This document shows, in pieces, positions 53,855-64,000 of a DNA stretch of 64,000 nucleotides. A program made the translations under genes and the position numbers. The stretch lies in NCBI GenBank assembly GCA_021495925.1, contig JAKEKT010000006.1:558001-622000 (forward strand), written 5' to 3'. This DNA is from Diplodia intermedia (lineage: Eukaryota; Ascomycota; Dothideomycetes; Botryosphaeriales; Botryosphaeriaceae). Numbering within the stretch: position 1 is the stretch's first letter; each line of letters opens with the position of its first letter. The notes under the pieces are model-generated. The model was given only the letters and a program-made list of their open reading frames with translations, was not told where the DNA came from and did not search any database.

Positions 53855-54615
53855 ATGTCGGAAGCCTACGAGCGCGAACGGTACGTCCGCTCCCCGTCCT
53901 TCCACTCCCGCCCCGGATGCAGGAACCGCGCAGCCACACCCCACGACTCCGCTCTACCCACCCAACCGCACACATCCACCGCAGCTCTCCCTCACCCAGG
54001 GAGGCGTGGCGCGGCGCGGCGATGCGACGCGATGCGATGCGCCTCGCCTCGCTCCCCGACGCCGCGAGCAAGTGGACCTCCAACGCCACACCCACAACCG
54101 CCTACGCGGCAGCCGCAACCCAGACATCGAAGAGCCGGGGGAGGGAAACCACGACAAAGAGACCAAGCGCTGACGACACCCCCACAGGCAGAACAACTCG
54201 CGGCTCGACGAGCTCGCGTCCAAGGTCACCGCCCTGCGCGGCGTGACCATCGACATCTACGACAACGCGCGCGACCAGCGGGTGCTGGACAACACGGTAC
54301 GTCCCCATCCATCTTTCCGGCAACAGTAGCAGCAGCCTTTTCCCCCATACCTACCTACCTGCCTACATACCGCCGAAGGCTCACCGATACATACAATCCT
54401 CCCTCTCGCTGACACTGTACACACACGCGCCACGATAGAACGAAACCTTCTCCTCCTTCTCCTCGTCGCTCAAGGGCAGCGCCACCCGCCTCACCCGCAT
54501 GGCCCAGTCGGGCAACAAGGTCGCCATCCTCAAGCTCGCCGGCATCATCGCCGGCTGCGTCATCGTGCTGTACTGGATCTGGGGGCTGGTCTTCGGGCAT
54601 GGGGGTTCCAAGTAA
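53855..54615 (+). CDS. SFT1: Golgi Qc-SNARE (Sft1/Bet1 family)
   Basis: Exons 53855-53880, 54188-54296 and 54439-54615, introns of 307 and 142 nt, 103 residues. The product has a short N-terminus (MSEAYERER), one SNARE helix (SRLDELASKVTALRGVTIDI, then YDNARDQRVLDNT; the Gln in DQRVL is the likely zero-layer residue) and a C-terminal anchor (LKLAGIIAGCVIVLYWIWGL). It acts in retrograde intra-Golgi vesicle fusion. The alignment favours Sft1 (SATRLTRMAQSGNK resembles its membrane-proximal part), but Bet1 is close. The first intron is long for this window. Confidence 0.87.
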
Positions 54616-56048
54616 ATGAAAAAATGAAAAAAAAAAAAGCCGGAATCTCGAGATGTCCTCGTGATGGAGATTAAGATGATTTAAATTTTTGTTTTATCTG
54701 AAAGGGAAAGGAAGGGGGAAAGATGGCGTGGGGATGGTGGGGAGGTTGGGCTGACTGGACACGGCTGGGCTGGGCTGGGCTGGGCTGGGGGTTAGCAGGC
54801 TGGGCTGGCTGGGTACAATGGCGTTTGAGAGTTGCGGAGAGAAAACGCCGGGGGGAAGAAAGATGGAGATGGAGGCAGGCTTGAGCGTGTGTTGCGCGGG
54901 GGAGGAAAAAATTGCCCGCCCGCGCTTTTTGCTGCCTGCCGGAGAGGGAGGGGGGACGAGGCAGCAGCGGTCGGTCACTCTGAGGCTGCCTGCATGCTCC
55001 GTCGTTTCTGGCAGAGACGCGCGTGTGCTGCTGCAGAGACAGACGGTTGCGAACTCCTCCTCTCGAAGCCAGATATCGCGGCAATGCTCGGGAAGGAGGG
55101 AGGGGGGCATACATATCCGTCCGCCATTTGAGAATCTTGAGGTTCAAACTAACGACGGCTGAACCAAAAGGCTCAGGAATGGAACATAGCAGCCCGGCAG
55201 TCTCTCTCTCGTCTTCTTTCCCTGCCTCCATCCAAACTCGATCGAGCGTAAGCCTTAGGTTTTTACACGTTTTTTTTATGGTCTATTCTTGGGGCAAAAA
55301 AGGGCTGCTGCGAACAACGGTGCTTCTGGGTCATGTTTGTTCCTGTTTCCTCTCCTCTTATCTCCTTTTAGTTTCGCATATCTCATGCAATGCATCACAT
55401 CAGCATTCAGAAGACCACTTGGCCGAAGATGGCGCGGAAGAGAAGAAAAGCGCAAGAAGGGAGCGGGAGAGAGAGACAGACAGAGACAGACAGAGAGAGA
55501 GAGAGAGATAGAGATAGGACGAGAGCCATCAAAACACTTGCAAGCATCGGGCGTTTCGGTTTCACACATCACTTAGGTTTCTGTGCATAACAAAAAGGGA
55601 TACCTACTCTCCCTGTCATCGTAACATCCCGCATTATTGCACCATCATCATTACCCAATTCCATACATATGTATGTATGTACCATCAAACTTTTCCAATT
55701 TTTTTTCTTTCGATATTAAGTCGTCATACCTACCTACCTACCTACCTACTCTCAAGTCTACTACCATCATACATACACGGGGGCCGTTCATCTTGGATAG
55801 TCAGTGCGAGGGGGAAAAAAGAAAGACATAAAACGAAACGAAAACGAAAGAAGAGAGGTCATCATCTGATTATACCGCCCATCATTCTCTCGTCTCTTTA
55901 AACTCCGTTAAACTCCGGGCCTATGCTCCAACCATTTCCATCATCGACCCCGCAAAATGCTGTCCCCGGCCGCCGCCGCCGCCGCCGCAAACAACAAGTA
56001 ACTTAGTACGAAAAATAACAACCCCCCCTTTTTTCAGCTCTCCGAAAT
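54616..56048. other. 1.4-kb intergenic region rich in simple repeats
   Basis: Contains a TGGGC pentamer array (about 54,763-54,790), GAGA/GACA repeats (about 55,470-55,520) and CTAC repeats (about 55,730-55,750). Frames are low-complexity. No gene supported. Confidence 0.55.
54763..54790. repeat. TGGGC pentanucleotide array
   Basis: About five consecutive CTGGG/TGGGC units behind SFT1, G-rich on the plus strand. Confidence 0.8.
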
Positions 56049-58054
56049 CTACCACGGATTGTCGAAGAGGTCGGCGCCCATGCCGGTGACCGGCTTGGAA
56101 GCAGACGGGTTGGACGCGGCCGGCGCGGGGGCGGGGGCGCTGCTCCAGCCGCCAAAGTCGTCGTCCTGCGCGACGGCGGGCGTGGAAGCGCTGCCCCAGG
56201 CCGACGACGAAGGGGCTGCGCTGGCCGTGGTGGTGGTGGTAGCGGGAGGGGCAGGGGCGGCCGCGGCGGCGGCAGCAGCAGCGGGGGCGGCGCTGCTGGA
56301 TGAACCCCACACGTCGTTGGATCCCCAGGGATCACCCATGCCGCCGAGCCCGGAGGCGTAGTTGACGGACTGCGTGGGCTGTGCGGGCTGCGCGGGCTGG
56401 CTGGGTGCCATGGGAGAAGAGAGGTTGAAGGCCGACTTGGTGGCGGCGGGGGAGGACATGGTCGGCTTGGAGGGAGCGGGAGCGGGAGCGCCGAAGTCGA
56501 GGCTGAATAGATCGCCGGAGTTGGTGGCGGCGGGCTTGGGGGGAGCAGCTGCGGCCGGAGAAGTGGCCGAGGCAAAGCCGCCAAAGTTGCTACCGAAGCT
56601 GGAAGTGCGCTGGGCCTGGGGAGCTGCTGGCTTGGGGGCAGGAGCATCAAAGAAGCCACCGCCGCTGCCGAAAGAGCCAAGGCCAGACCTGGACCCGGAC
56701 GGGGTGTGGTTCGAAGAGGCAGATTTGGGTGTAGCGCTCATAAGATCGGCAAAAGGTGAAGGCTTAGGAGCCTGCGGGGTGTTGTTGGAGAAGCTAAGGC
56801 TGCTGAAGGCATCATTCATGCCGCCAAAGCCACCACCAAAGCCGCCAGCTGCAGGCTGGGCTGCAGTGGGCGACTGTTGAAACCCGGGAGACCCAAGACC
56901 AGGGGAACCAAGTCCTCCAAAAGAGCCAGAGCCAGTATGGTGGTGCCGGACAGCAGCAGGCGGAGCAGCGGGCTTTGCGGCATAGAGAGAGAGAATGGAC
57001 TGCTTGAGGTCGGGACGAGACTGCGCAGCGGGAGCTGAACCGGTGGTGCTCGCAGGACGGGCTGGCGTGCTCGAGGGCGAACCGCCAAAGAAGTCCAATC
57101 CCAACAGCGAATCACCAGGCTTGGACTGTTTCGGCGGAGCGGCTTCTGCCTTCGGCGGAGGTGGTGCCCTTGCGGAGGGTGGGCCAGTGCTCGGGCGCGA
57201 GGGCGGCGGGTCGTCGCCAAAGATATCCATGGTCGGCTGCTTCTTCACGGGAGCGGGAGCAGCATGGCTAGCTGAGGCACCAGCACGCTGGGAGGAAGAG
57301 CGCTCCAACTTGGCTTTCTCCTGCACCACGTTCAACGGCTAACCGCATCAGCACCGTTCCAGACCTGGGCCGTCATGCTTTTAGCTTACCACATCATCGT
57401 CGCCTTCGGTATCCAGGGTCGCGGGATCAGGCATCGGCCCGTCCATCACCCAGCGCTTGGAATCGTACTTGGTGCGGATGAAGTTCTCGATCTTGCTGTC
57501 GCAGGGTCAATCGTGGTGTTTCAGGATATGTGGTGCCGTGTGCTTACGATTCGGAGGGGATGTGGCCAGGTGCGAGCTTTGCCTCCCAGTATCTGCTGCG
57601 GTCAGTCACTGCTTCTGGTACCGGTGCCATAGCGCCACTCACTTGTTCGCCCTGGCGTTGCCCCACCGCAGCATGCTCTGCAGCTGCTCGTCCGTCCACG
57701 AGTCCAAGTCGACCGACTTGACCCTGCTGATATGGGTGCCCATGCCTCTATGGATTCCAGAGCATCTATCGCCATCGTCAGCCGCCGTCCAGCAGAGGCG
57801 CGGGTGAATTGTCAGGGGTTGGTATACCGGATGCAGACGAATACTCCCAGGTTCCAGCTGGCCCATCGAGGGTCTGTAGAGGTGTGCGTCAGTTTCTGCG
57901 GTCACACACATGGCTCCGATTGAAGAGAGGACGCACGCTTGTTCCGCTTGCAGTCGGCGCAGCTCTTATTCGCCTCGAGCTTGACCAGGCTCTTGAGCGT
58001 CTGGGTGTTTTGGGCCGCACGCTCGGCGGCGGGGTTGGGGGCGCGCCGCGACAT
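56049..58054 (-). CDS. ArfGAP domain protein (Age2/SMAP-like)
   Basis: Six exons: 58054-57937, 57873-57828, 57765-57643, 57592-57548, 57495-57390 and 57338-56049, 575 residues with closing phases. The zinc finger is assembled from three exons: CADCKRNK, then HPRWASWNLGVFVCIRCSG (C-x2-C-x16-C-x2-C), with the Arg finger in RCSGIHRGMG. The rest of the domain includes VKSVDLDSWTDEQLQSMLRW. ArfGAPs switch off Arf GTPases on Golgi and endosome membranes. The large last exon encodes a Pro/Ala/Gly/Ser-rich tail with adaptor-type motifs (GDPWGSNDVWG and a terminal DNPW). The many short introns in the GAP domain contrast with the single large tail exon. Confidence 0.93.
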
Positions 58055-58689
58055 TGCTGGGGTGTTGTGGACTTGCGCAGGCGGGTGAAGTGCAGAGAGC
58101 AAAGGGCAGAGCACGAGTAGCCAGCGGAGACAGGGTTGGAAGGGCGCAGGGCGATGTCCGAAAGTTGGGTTCCAGCTGGCGCCGCGCCCGGCGGGACGGT
58201 GTAATGCAGCCATCAAGTCTTGGCGCGGGCCCAGTCCGTCACCGCCTTCCGCGGCCCGGCGGCTCGGCACAGCAGGTAGCATCCCATCGTTAGATCACCA
58301 TGTCAACAACGCAGATCAGTTGTAAAGGATAGCTTCTCATTCACGTCTAACACGGTCCGTTTCACGTCGAGATGAACGCACAGAAAAAAGGAAATGCTGT
58401 CGTTAGAAATCCAAGCAACAAGAAGGAGACCTTGACCCACCGTGCTGCGCGCGTGTTGTCACGGGAACTTTACCACAGTGCTCATTAGACCTCACAATAT
58501 GTTCGGACAGGCCCGGGAGGCCATGCTGCTTGCAATTGGTTAACCACAGTCACCAGAGGCGGCGGGAGATGCGTACTCGGTGCAGTTGTTGGATATTGGA
58601 CCAAATTTCCGTGCGGATAGCATCTACTTTTCCCAGACCGTCCAGAACGCCTTGACCTGTCAGTTGAAAATGCAACAAGGTTCCATACC
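58055..58689. other. Spacer between ArfGAP and LUC7 genes
   Basis: 635 nt holding the ArfGAP promoter and the 3' UTR of LUC7. No gene supported. Confidence 0.5.
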
Positions 58690-59629
58690 TCACCACCGCC
58701 CTCCGTAGCCGCGGCCACCCCGGTAGCCACCACCTCCGCCGCGGCCGTACCCGCCGCCACCTCTGTATCCTCCTCTTCCGCCATAGCCTCTGTCTCCGAA
58801 TCCACCATCGGGATCGCCTCTTCCCCCACGTGGTCCGTCGTCGGGATCGTGGCGCTGGGGCGGCGGCTTCCCCTTGAGCTCCTTCTGCAGGACCTCGTAT
58901 GTTTTCCGCATCTGAGCGTACCCAAGATGCATCTTTCCGTAAAAGTGGTCGGCCAAACGGCGGTCGTTGTCGAGGCGACTGAGGTAGGCGCCGCAGACAT
59001 CGCAGACCTGCAGCTTCTGGTGGCCTGACGGGCCGGACGTGTCGGACAAAGCCTTGAGCTCGCGCTCGCGGTCCTCCTTGGTCTGCTTGGCCTGCTTGAC
59101 CTTGAAGAACTCGGTGACGGCCTGGTTGACGGCTCCCTCCTCGCCCAGTATCTGGATCTCCAGCAGGCCGTTCTCGATGGTCTTGGACAGGTCGCGGATC
59201 TGGGTGAGCAGCAGGTTGGTCTGTCGGATCTCGTCGGGCGTCTTCTCCAGGCGGCGCTGGGCGCTGTCGATGCGGCGGTTGCACTCGTCGACGTACTTTT
59301 GCATGTCGCGCAGGTAGTCGTACTCGAAGCCCCAGCGGCGCTTCTGCTCGGCGTCGGCGGCCTCATACTCGTTCTTGAGCGCCTCGCTGTGGACCTTGGG
59401 GCAGGGGCCAAAGTCTTGCTTGGTATTGGTAAAGAGGTCGTGCGGGCAGGTGCCGACCAGGTACGAGCGGCAGACCTTGGGGTCGGTCATGGACAGCTGC
59501 GGGGCGCGCGTGCCGGGGCCCGACATGAGCTGCTCGCCCATGAGCTGCTCTGCGCCTGTCAGTACGCGGGAATGCTTGCGGGGCTGGACACTGCGACTTA
59601 CCGAGCAGCTTCCTCTGTTCGGCGGCCAT
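58690..59629 (-). CDS. LUC7: U1 snRNP splicing factor LUC7
   Basis: Exons 59629-59602 and 59549-58690, intron 59601-59550 (GTAAGT...CTGAC...GCGCAG), 295 residues. The first exon gives MAAEQRKLLEQLMGEQL, the family start. Two zinc fingers are seen: CCCH type (CRSYLVGTCPHDLF, then CPKVH) and C2H2 type (CDVCGAYLSRLDNDRRLADH, then FYGKMH). Between them is a coiled coil (about residues 85-190). Luc7 belongs to the U1 snRNP and helps choose 5' splice sites. The last about 45 residues are Gly/Arg/Tyr-rich (RGG-like), which is not in yeast Luc7. LUC7 and GPI16 start 240 nt apart in opposite directions. Confidence 0.95.
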
Positions 59630-59869
59630 GGCGACGGCGAAGCAGTCGGTGGCGCAGGAGCGGATGCAGCAATGGGGATTGGGGCGGACAGGTGGTGGTG
59701 ATAGAGTGATAGGTTGATAAAGCTGGGACGCGCGCGACGGATTTCTCGTTTCCCGACCGCGGCCCCATTGCGTCGATCGACCGGGGTCCAGTGCGCCGCG
59801 GCGCGTCACCCGCCAGACAGCTGCTTCCGCCCTCACCTCCACGCAGCTGTCGACGGCTGGAGAGCCGCA
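59630..59869. promoter_or_regulatory. Bidirectional promoter of LUC7 and GPI16
   Basis: 240 bases between two divergent ATGs; no other feature found. Confidence 0.5.
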
Positions 59870-61827
59870 ATGTTCCTCCTACGCTCCCTCGTTGGCCTCT
59901 TGTCGCTCCTTCTGCTGCCGTCGCATGCCAATGCCGATGGCGCCGACTATCACGAGCGCCTTCTGTTGCGCCCTCTCCCGCAGGACCAGCTTCTAGCCTC
60001 CTTCAACTTCCGCAGCAACGCCTCCGCTGCGTCTTTCGAGCACCAGAACTTCCGCTTCTTCCCTCGCTCTCTGGGCCAGATCCTGCAGCATGCCCACACC
60101 AAAGAGCTGCACCTGCGCTTCAGCACCGGCCGCTGGGATGCCGAGCAATGGGGAGCCCGACCACGGAACGGAGCGCGCGAGGGCGGGACTGGTGTTGAGC
60201 TGTGGGCATGGGTAGATGCGGAGACTGAGGAGCAGTGAGTGCCATGTCGGCCCCAATAATGCACGCCGAATGCTCATTCATCACAAGGGCGAATGCGCGC
60301 TGGCTGACGCTGGCCAACGCTCTCTCCGGCCTCTTCTGTGCCTCCGTCAACTTTATTGATGCCACCAAGACCATCCGTCCCGTCAAGTCTTTTCCCCCGG
60401 AGCGCTATCCGCCAGTCGAGTCTCTCGAGAACCTTCACCTGCTCCACGGCACCCTCCCGCACGAGGTAATCTGTACCGAGAACTTGACACCTTTCCTGAA
60501 ACTGTTGCCGTGCAAGGGGAAATCCGGCGTCTCGAGCCTTCTGGATGGCCACAAGCTCTTTGATGCGTCATGGCAGACCATGTCTATCGATGTACGTCCT
60601 GTCTGTCCTGATGACGGCAGCGAGTGCGTCTTGGAAATGGAACAGGTTGTGGACATGGTCGTGGACATTGACAGATCAAAACGCCCGAGAGGTACGTGTA
60701 TAGCGGCTGCTCCTTATGCTGCGCTTATTCACATTGTGCAGACAACCCCATTCCTAGGCCTAAGCCTATCGAGGAGATTCCCTGTGACGAGAACAAGCCC
60801 TATCCTCGGCACGATTCCTGCTTTCCTCTCGAAGCTACCTCGGAGTCGGCGTGGAGCTTTAACCAGGTATTTGGACGGCCAATCAAGGGTGCGTGCCCTT
60901 TGACGGGTGAAGGGCCGGCTTCCGAGACCGTATGCATCAATGTTCAGCCAGAGCGTGAGATCAAAGTCGAGACTTCTGCAAAGTACAAGGAATCCAAGTA
61001 CGAAGACGGCTTATTGAGGTGCTACGAACTGCCCAGTGAGTTTTTGTGACAGACCTGCTAGTTTCTTGGCGACTAACGGAAATATAGCTGGTGCGGATTT
61101 CGATTTAGTCCTCCCCGAGCAAACAGTGGAATCTAGCATTCCTCTAGCTCAGCCGCCATTGTATGCAGCTCGTTCAATCACTGGCTATGGCCAAGAGCGT
61201 GGTGGTCTCCAAGCTGTCTTGACGAACCCGTCCGAGACTTCTTCGGTCGACCTGATCTACCTGGAATCTTTGCCGTGGTTTATGAGGACTTACGTGCACA
61301 CTCTCCGCGCATTTGTCACTTCTGGAGACTCCAAGGTGGAATGTGCCGAGTGTATCAAGGAGATATTTTACAGACCAGGTGTAGACCGAAGCCGAGGCAC
61401 TCACCTCGAATTGATGCTCACAGTCCCAGCCAACTCAACGTTGACTTTGACATATGATTTTGAAAAGGCAATCCTGCGCTACACGGAATACCCACCCGAC
61501 GCGAACCGCGGCTTCGATGTGGCGCCCGCCGTCATCCGCCTCCTCGACCATGCCACGGACTCGGACTCGAGAGGGGTTTACCTGCGCACGACAAGCTTAC
61601 TCCTTCCATTGCCGACGCCGGATTTCAGTATGCCATACAACGTCATCATTCTTACGAGTACGGTCATGGCTTTAGGATTCGGCAGTATCTTCAACATCCT
61701 GGTCAGGAGGTTCATCGGAGCGAATGAGGTTGTTGCTTGGCAAGGAGGCGGCTTGAAGGGTGTCATTGCTGGCAAGATTCAGCGTTTGAAAGCCAAGTTC
61801 CAACCAAAGGGTTCCAAAGCAGAGTAG
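59870..61827 (+). CDS. GPI16: GPI transamidase subunit Gpi16 (PIG-T)
   Basis: Exons 59870-60234, 60288-60691, 60742-61035 and 61088-61827, 600 residues. The product has a signal peptide (MFLLRSLVGLLSLLLLPSHA), a large lumenal domain and a C-terminal membrane helix (VIILTSTVMALGFGSIFNIL) followed by a short basic tail. Family sequence includes YHERLLLRPLPQDQLLASF, TGRWDAEQWG, LCCTGE-like N-ARWLTLANALSGLFCASVNF, and ESLPWFMRTYVHTLR. PIG-T links to the catalytic subunit Gpi8 by a disulfide and stabilises the complex that attaches GPI anchors in the ER. Length matches the family. Confidence 0.95.
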
Positions 61828-62182
61828 ACAGTCTCTGTCTTTGTACTTCCCATCCAGTATTTTAACTATGGCTTCGCATTTCACAAGCTCCAAGGATCAC
61901 TGCATAGCGTTTGGTGGAGGCTTTTTGGTACTTTCGAGGGCTTCTTATGTCAGTTTATTTCCGCTTTTCTCTCAAGGGATCCCTTGAATTGCTGTCACCA
62001 GCGCGATTGTGGAAATTACGTGGGTTGACTCAAGAGAAAGCAACGAAAGAGCAGAGGAACCTTTGAACGGACCTCGCCTTTGGTAAAGCTTAGCTAGTCA
62101 GACTAATGGTTTGACTTAGACGTGTAATATTAGCTCAAGGCTAGCAAGCTGGTCTGTCCTGCTCGACACTCCGATAGCCGGT
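61828..62182. other. Convergent intergenic region
   Basis: 355 nt between the 3' ends of GPI16 and the NRPS-like reductase. No gene or repeat seen. Confidence 0.5.
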
Positions 62183-64000
62183 TTACCAAGAACTCACCCA
62201 CCTCCGCACAACCCTCCCCAGCCACTCGTCGCTCCTAAGGATGTCCGCCATAGGCACTTCGCCGAGGCGTGGCGCCATTTCAAGCGTTTTCTCGGTCTGA
62301 AATTTCAACGTCTTCTTGCCCGTCGCTTCTTGCCCATACTTACCCTCCCAGAACCCCAGCAGCTTCCGACTCGGATTCTTCTGCACGTCCGGATCACTAT
62401 CGCGCAGTTTCTCGAGCCATTCGGCGGGCGACACGACCTCGAACGGCGGAAGCATCCCGGTCCGTCGCAGAGCCGGAATGAAGTCCCTCGTCCAATGGAA
62501 GGTCTGCGGGTTGAGGATGTGGTACACCGTCGCGGCATCATCCTCAACAACATCCCGCACACCACCACCACTCTCCCGGCCTCCCACCGGCAGCGCAATG
62601 TCCAAGATCGAGGCCGCCGCCACGTCAATCGGGAGCCAAGACATGTTCTACAGACTCGTCAGCACGCAGGATGGGAGGAACATGGCGATTCCGAAAAGGG
62701 GGCGAAAAAAAAACAAAAAAGAAGAGGATTAAACGAACAACACCCCACCCACTCACCTCGTCAAGCGCGGGCAACACGCCCGTCTCCCCCACCCCCCGCA
62801 CCAACAGCGGCACCGCCTCCGTCCCGTTCCAGTCCCCCGCCCCGCCCAGATCCCCCACCAGCTGCCCTATCCGCAGCACCCGCGCCCGCGCCCGCATCCG
62901 CATCCCCCCCGTCCGCGCCGCCGCCGCCACGATCTTCTCGCCCACCAACTTGCTGCGGCCATACCCCATCCCCTGCGCCGCGGCGAACGGCCGCGGCACG
63001 GCTTCGGGAACGCGCACCACCACGTCGTCGTCGTTGTCGTTTTGCGCCGCCGCCGCCACCAACCCGCCCGTCGCCGACACGCTGCTGGCGAACAACAGCG
63101 CCGCGGGCGCGGGCGTGCGCACGCGCAGGCACAGCCGGTCCAGCAGCGCGTGCAGGCCGGCGGCGTGCGGCCGGAAGGCGCGGACCGGCGGCGTGAAGTT
63201 GACCGGCCACGCGGCGTGGACGACGCAGGTGAGGCACGCGCGGAGGGCGGCGAGGGTGCGGGGTGGGATGGAGAGGTTTGGGAGACTGAGGTCGGTGTAG
63301 GGGAGGGCGGTCCAGAGGGGGGTGGTGCGGTGGTCTGGGGGTGGGAGGCAGAGGCCCCGGGTGCTGAGGGAGGAGAGGATTCGGGTATGCGCTGTGCTGG
63401 CGTCGGGGGCTCGCGCGAGGGCGTAGATGTGTGTGAGGTTGGTGGGTGGACGCGTGAGGAGGGCGTGGAGGATGTGTGCGCCGAGGCCGCCCGTGGCGCC
63501 GGTGAGGAGCTTGAGGGGGGCGGGTGGGGTTAGTGGGATGGGATGGGATTGTGGAGGGGAGGGAGAGCTTACCACGACTTCGCCATCGGGGGCGGGTAGG
63601 TCGCCGGGGATGTGCTTGTCGAATGCGGAGAACTCCTCGACGAGCTCTTGCATGGCCAGCAGCTCGTCCTCGTCGCTTTGGTCCATGGCTTCGCCGGTCC
63701 GCAGCGCGTAGAGGTGCCTCGCCAACGTCTTGACGTTGCCTTTCTCGTACACGACGTTCTGGCTCAACTCGTCGCGTCTCGGCCCCAGGTCTAAAGTCTT
63801 CCTGATCAGACTCCACATCCGCATCGTCTGCAAGCTGTCGACGCCAGCCGCAAAGATGTCCGCCTCGGCACTCTGCAAACGCGCCCCCAGCTCGCCCCTA
63901 AACTTCTCCAGCAACCATCCCTCCAACTCCGCCACCTCGAGCCCGAGCAGCGGTCCGCCGTGCTGCCCCCGATCCAAACCCGTCTGCTCGAACCGCGCAT
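62183..64000 (-). CDS. NRPS-like thioester reductase, 3' part (PCP and reductase domains)
   Basis: Exons >64000-63573, 63509-62757 and 62647-62183 with introns 63572-63510 (GTAAGC...CTAAC...CTCAAG) and 62756-62648. The frame is open at the right edge, so the adenylation domain is probably outside the window. A carrier domain is visible first (IFAAGVDSLQTMRMWSLIRK; Ser of DSLQ carries phosphopantetheine). After a linker comes an NAD(P)-binding thioester reductase: LLTGATGGLGAHILHALL rebuilt across intron 1, LFASSVSATGG and YGRSKLVGEKIV (Y-x3-K). These A-PCP-R enzymes activate an acid and release it as an aldehyde or alcohol. The unspliced frame ends in intron 2 with a nonsense tail, so splicing is needed for the conserved NMSWLPIDVAA end. 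Confidence 0.88.

Noticed and set aside
62330..63196. 288-codon plus-strand ORF.
   Set aside because: Antisense of the NRPS-like reductase; Arg/Pro/Ala bias from very GC-rich DNA.
1..64000. CRISPR arrays, bacterial operons, rRNA and complete retrotransposons.
   Set aside because: None seen: the window is eukaryotic nuclear DNA, with no direct-repeat/spacer pattern and no reverse transcriptase or integrase frames.

Overview
The window is nuclear DNA of a filamentous ascomycete (Pezizomycotina). The evidence is intron style (mostly 50-75 nt, GTANGN donors, CTRAC-like branch sites, YAG acceptors), the gene families (CFEM-type Pth11-like receptor, HET-domain protein, NACHT-ankyrin NLR, fungal 2EXR-like protein, heme-thiolate peroxygenase, NRPS-like reductase), GC-rich coding DNA, and one AT-rich block with the dinucleotide pattern left by repeat-induced point mutation (RIP). 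I cannot fix the genus from the sequence. All gene models below were built by hand by joining reading frames at splice signals and checking that the phase closes.

Layout. 1-9.2 kb: a BTB/POZ protein cut by the left edge, the heme A synthase COX15, a HET-domain incompatibility protein and a small LPPELRNKIY-type protein. 9.2-19.6 kb: a long gene-poor stretch, then three secreted or surface genes: a GMC flavin oxidoreductase, a CFEM-7TM receptor and a heme-thiolate peroxygenase. 19.6-24.7 kb: a decayed island with a weak membrane ORF, a fragment of a fungal domain of unknown function and a PIF1-like helicase broken by two compensating frameshifts, ending tail to tail with a short-chain dehydrogenase. 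25.7-38 kb: housekeeping genes (SUP35/eRF3, a Yrb30-like RanGTP-binding protein, a BSD-domain protein, TSR2, a lipase-like hydrolase with a very long tail). 39-50.5 kb: the accessory region, holding a small unknown gene, an intronless RelA/SpoT-type alarmone synthetase homologue, a CorA-like membrane protein and a 1303-residue NACHT-ankyrin NLR. 51-64 kb: SSU1-type sulfite exporter, a RIP-mutated element with degenerate inverted ends, the SNARE SFT1, an ArfGAP, LUC7 back to back with GPI16, and the 3' part of an NRPS-like thioester reductase cut by the right edge.

The most interesting part is 42.4-50.5 kb. A stand-alone alarmone synthetase homologue with its catalytic motifs intact sits tail to tail with a two-TM CorA-like protein, whose promoter is shared with an NLR. 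In bacteria, nucleotide second messengers and CorA-type membrane effectors are used together in defence. A similar fungal arrangement would be new, but linkage here is so far the only evidence. The HET gene at 5-7 kb adds a second incompatibility-type gene to the window.
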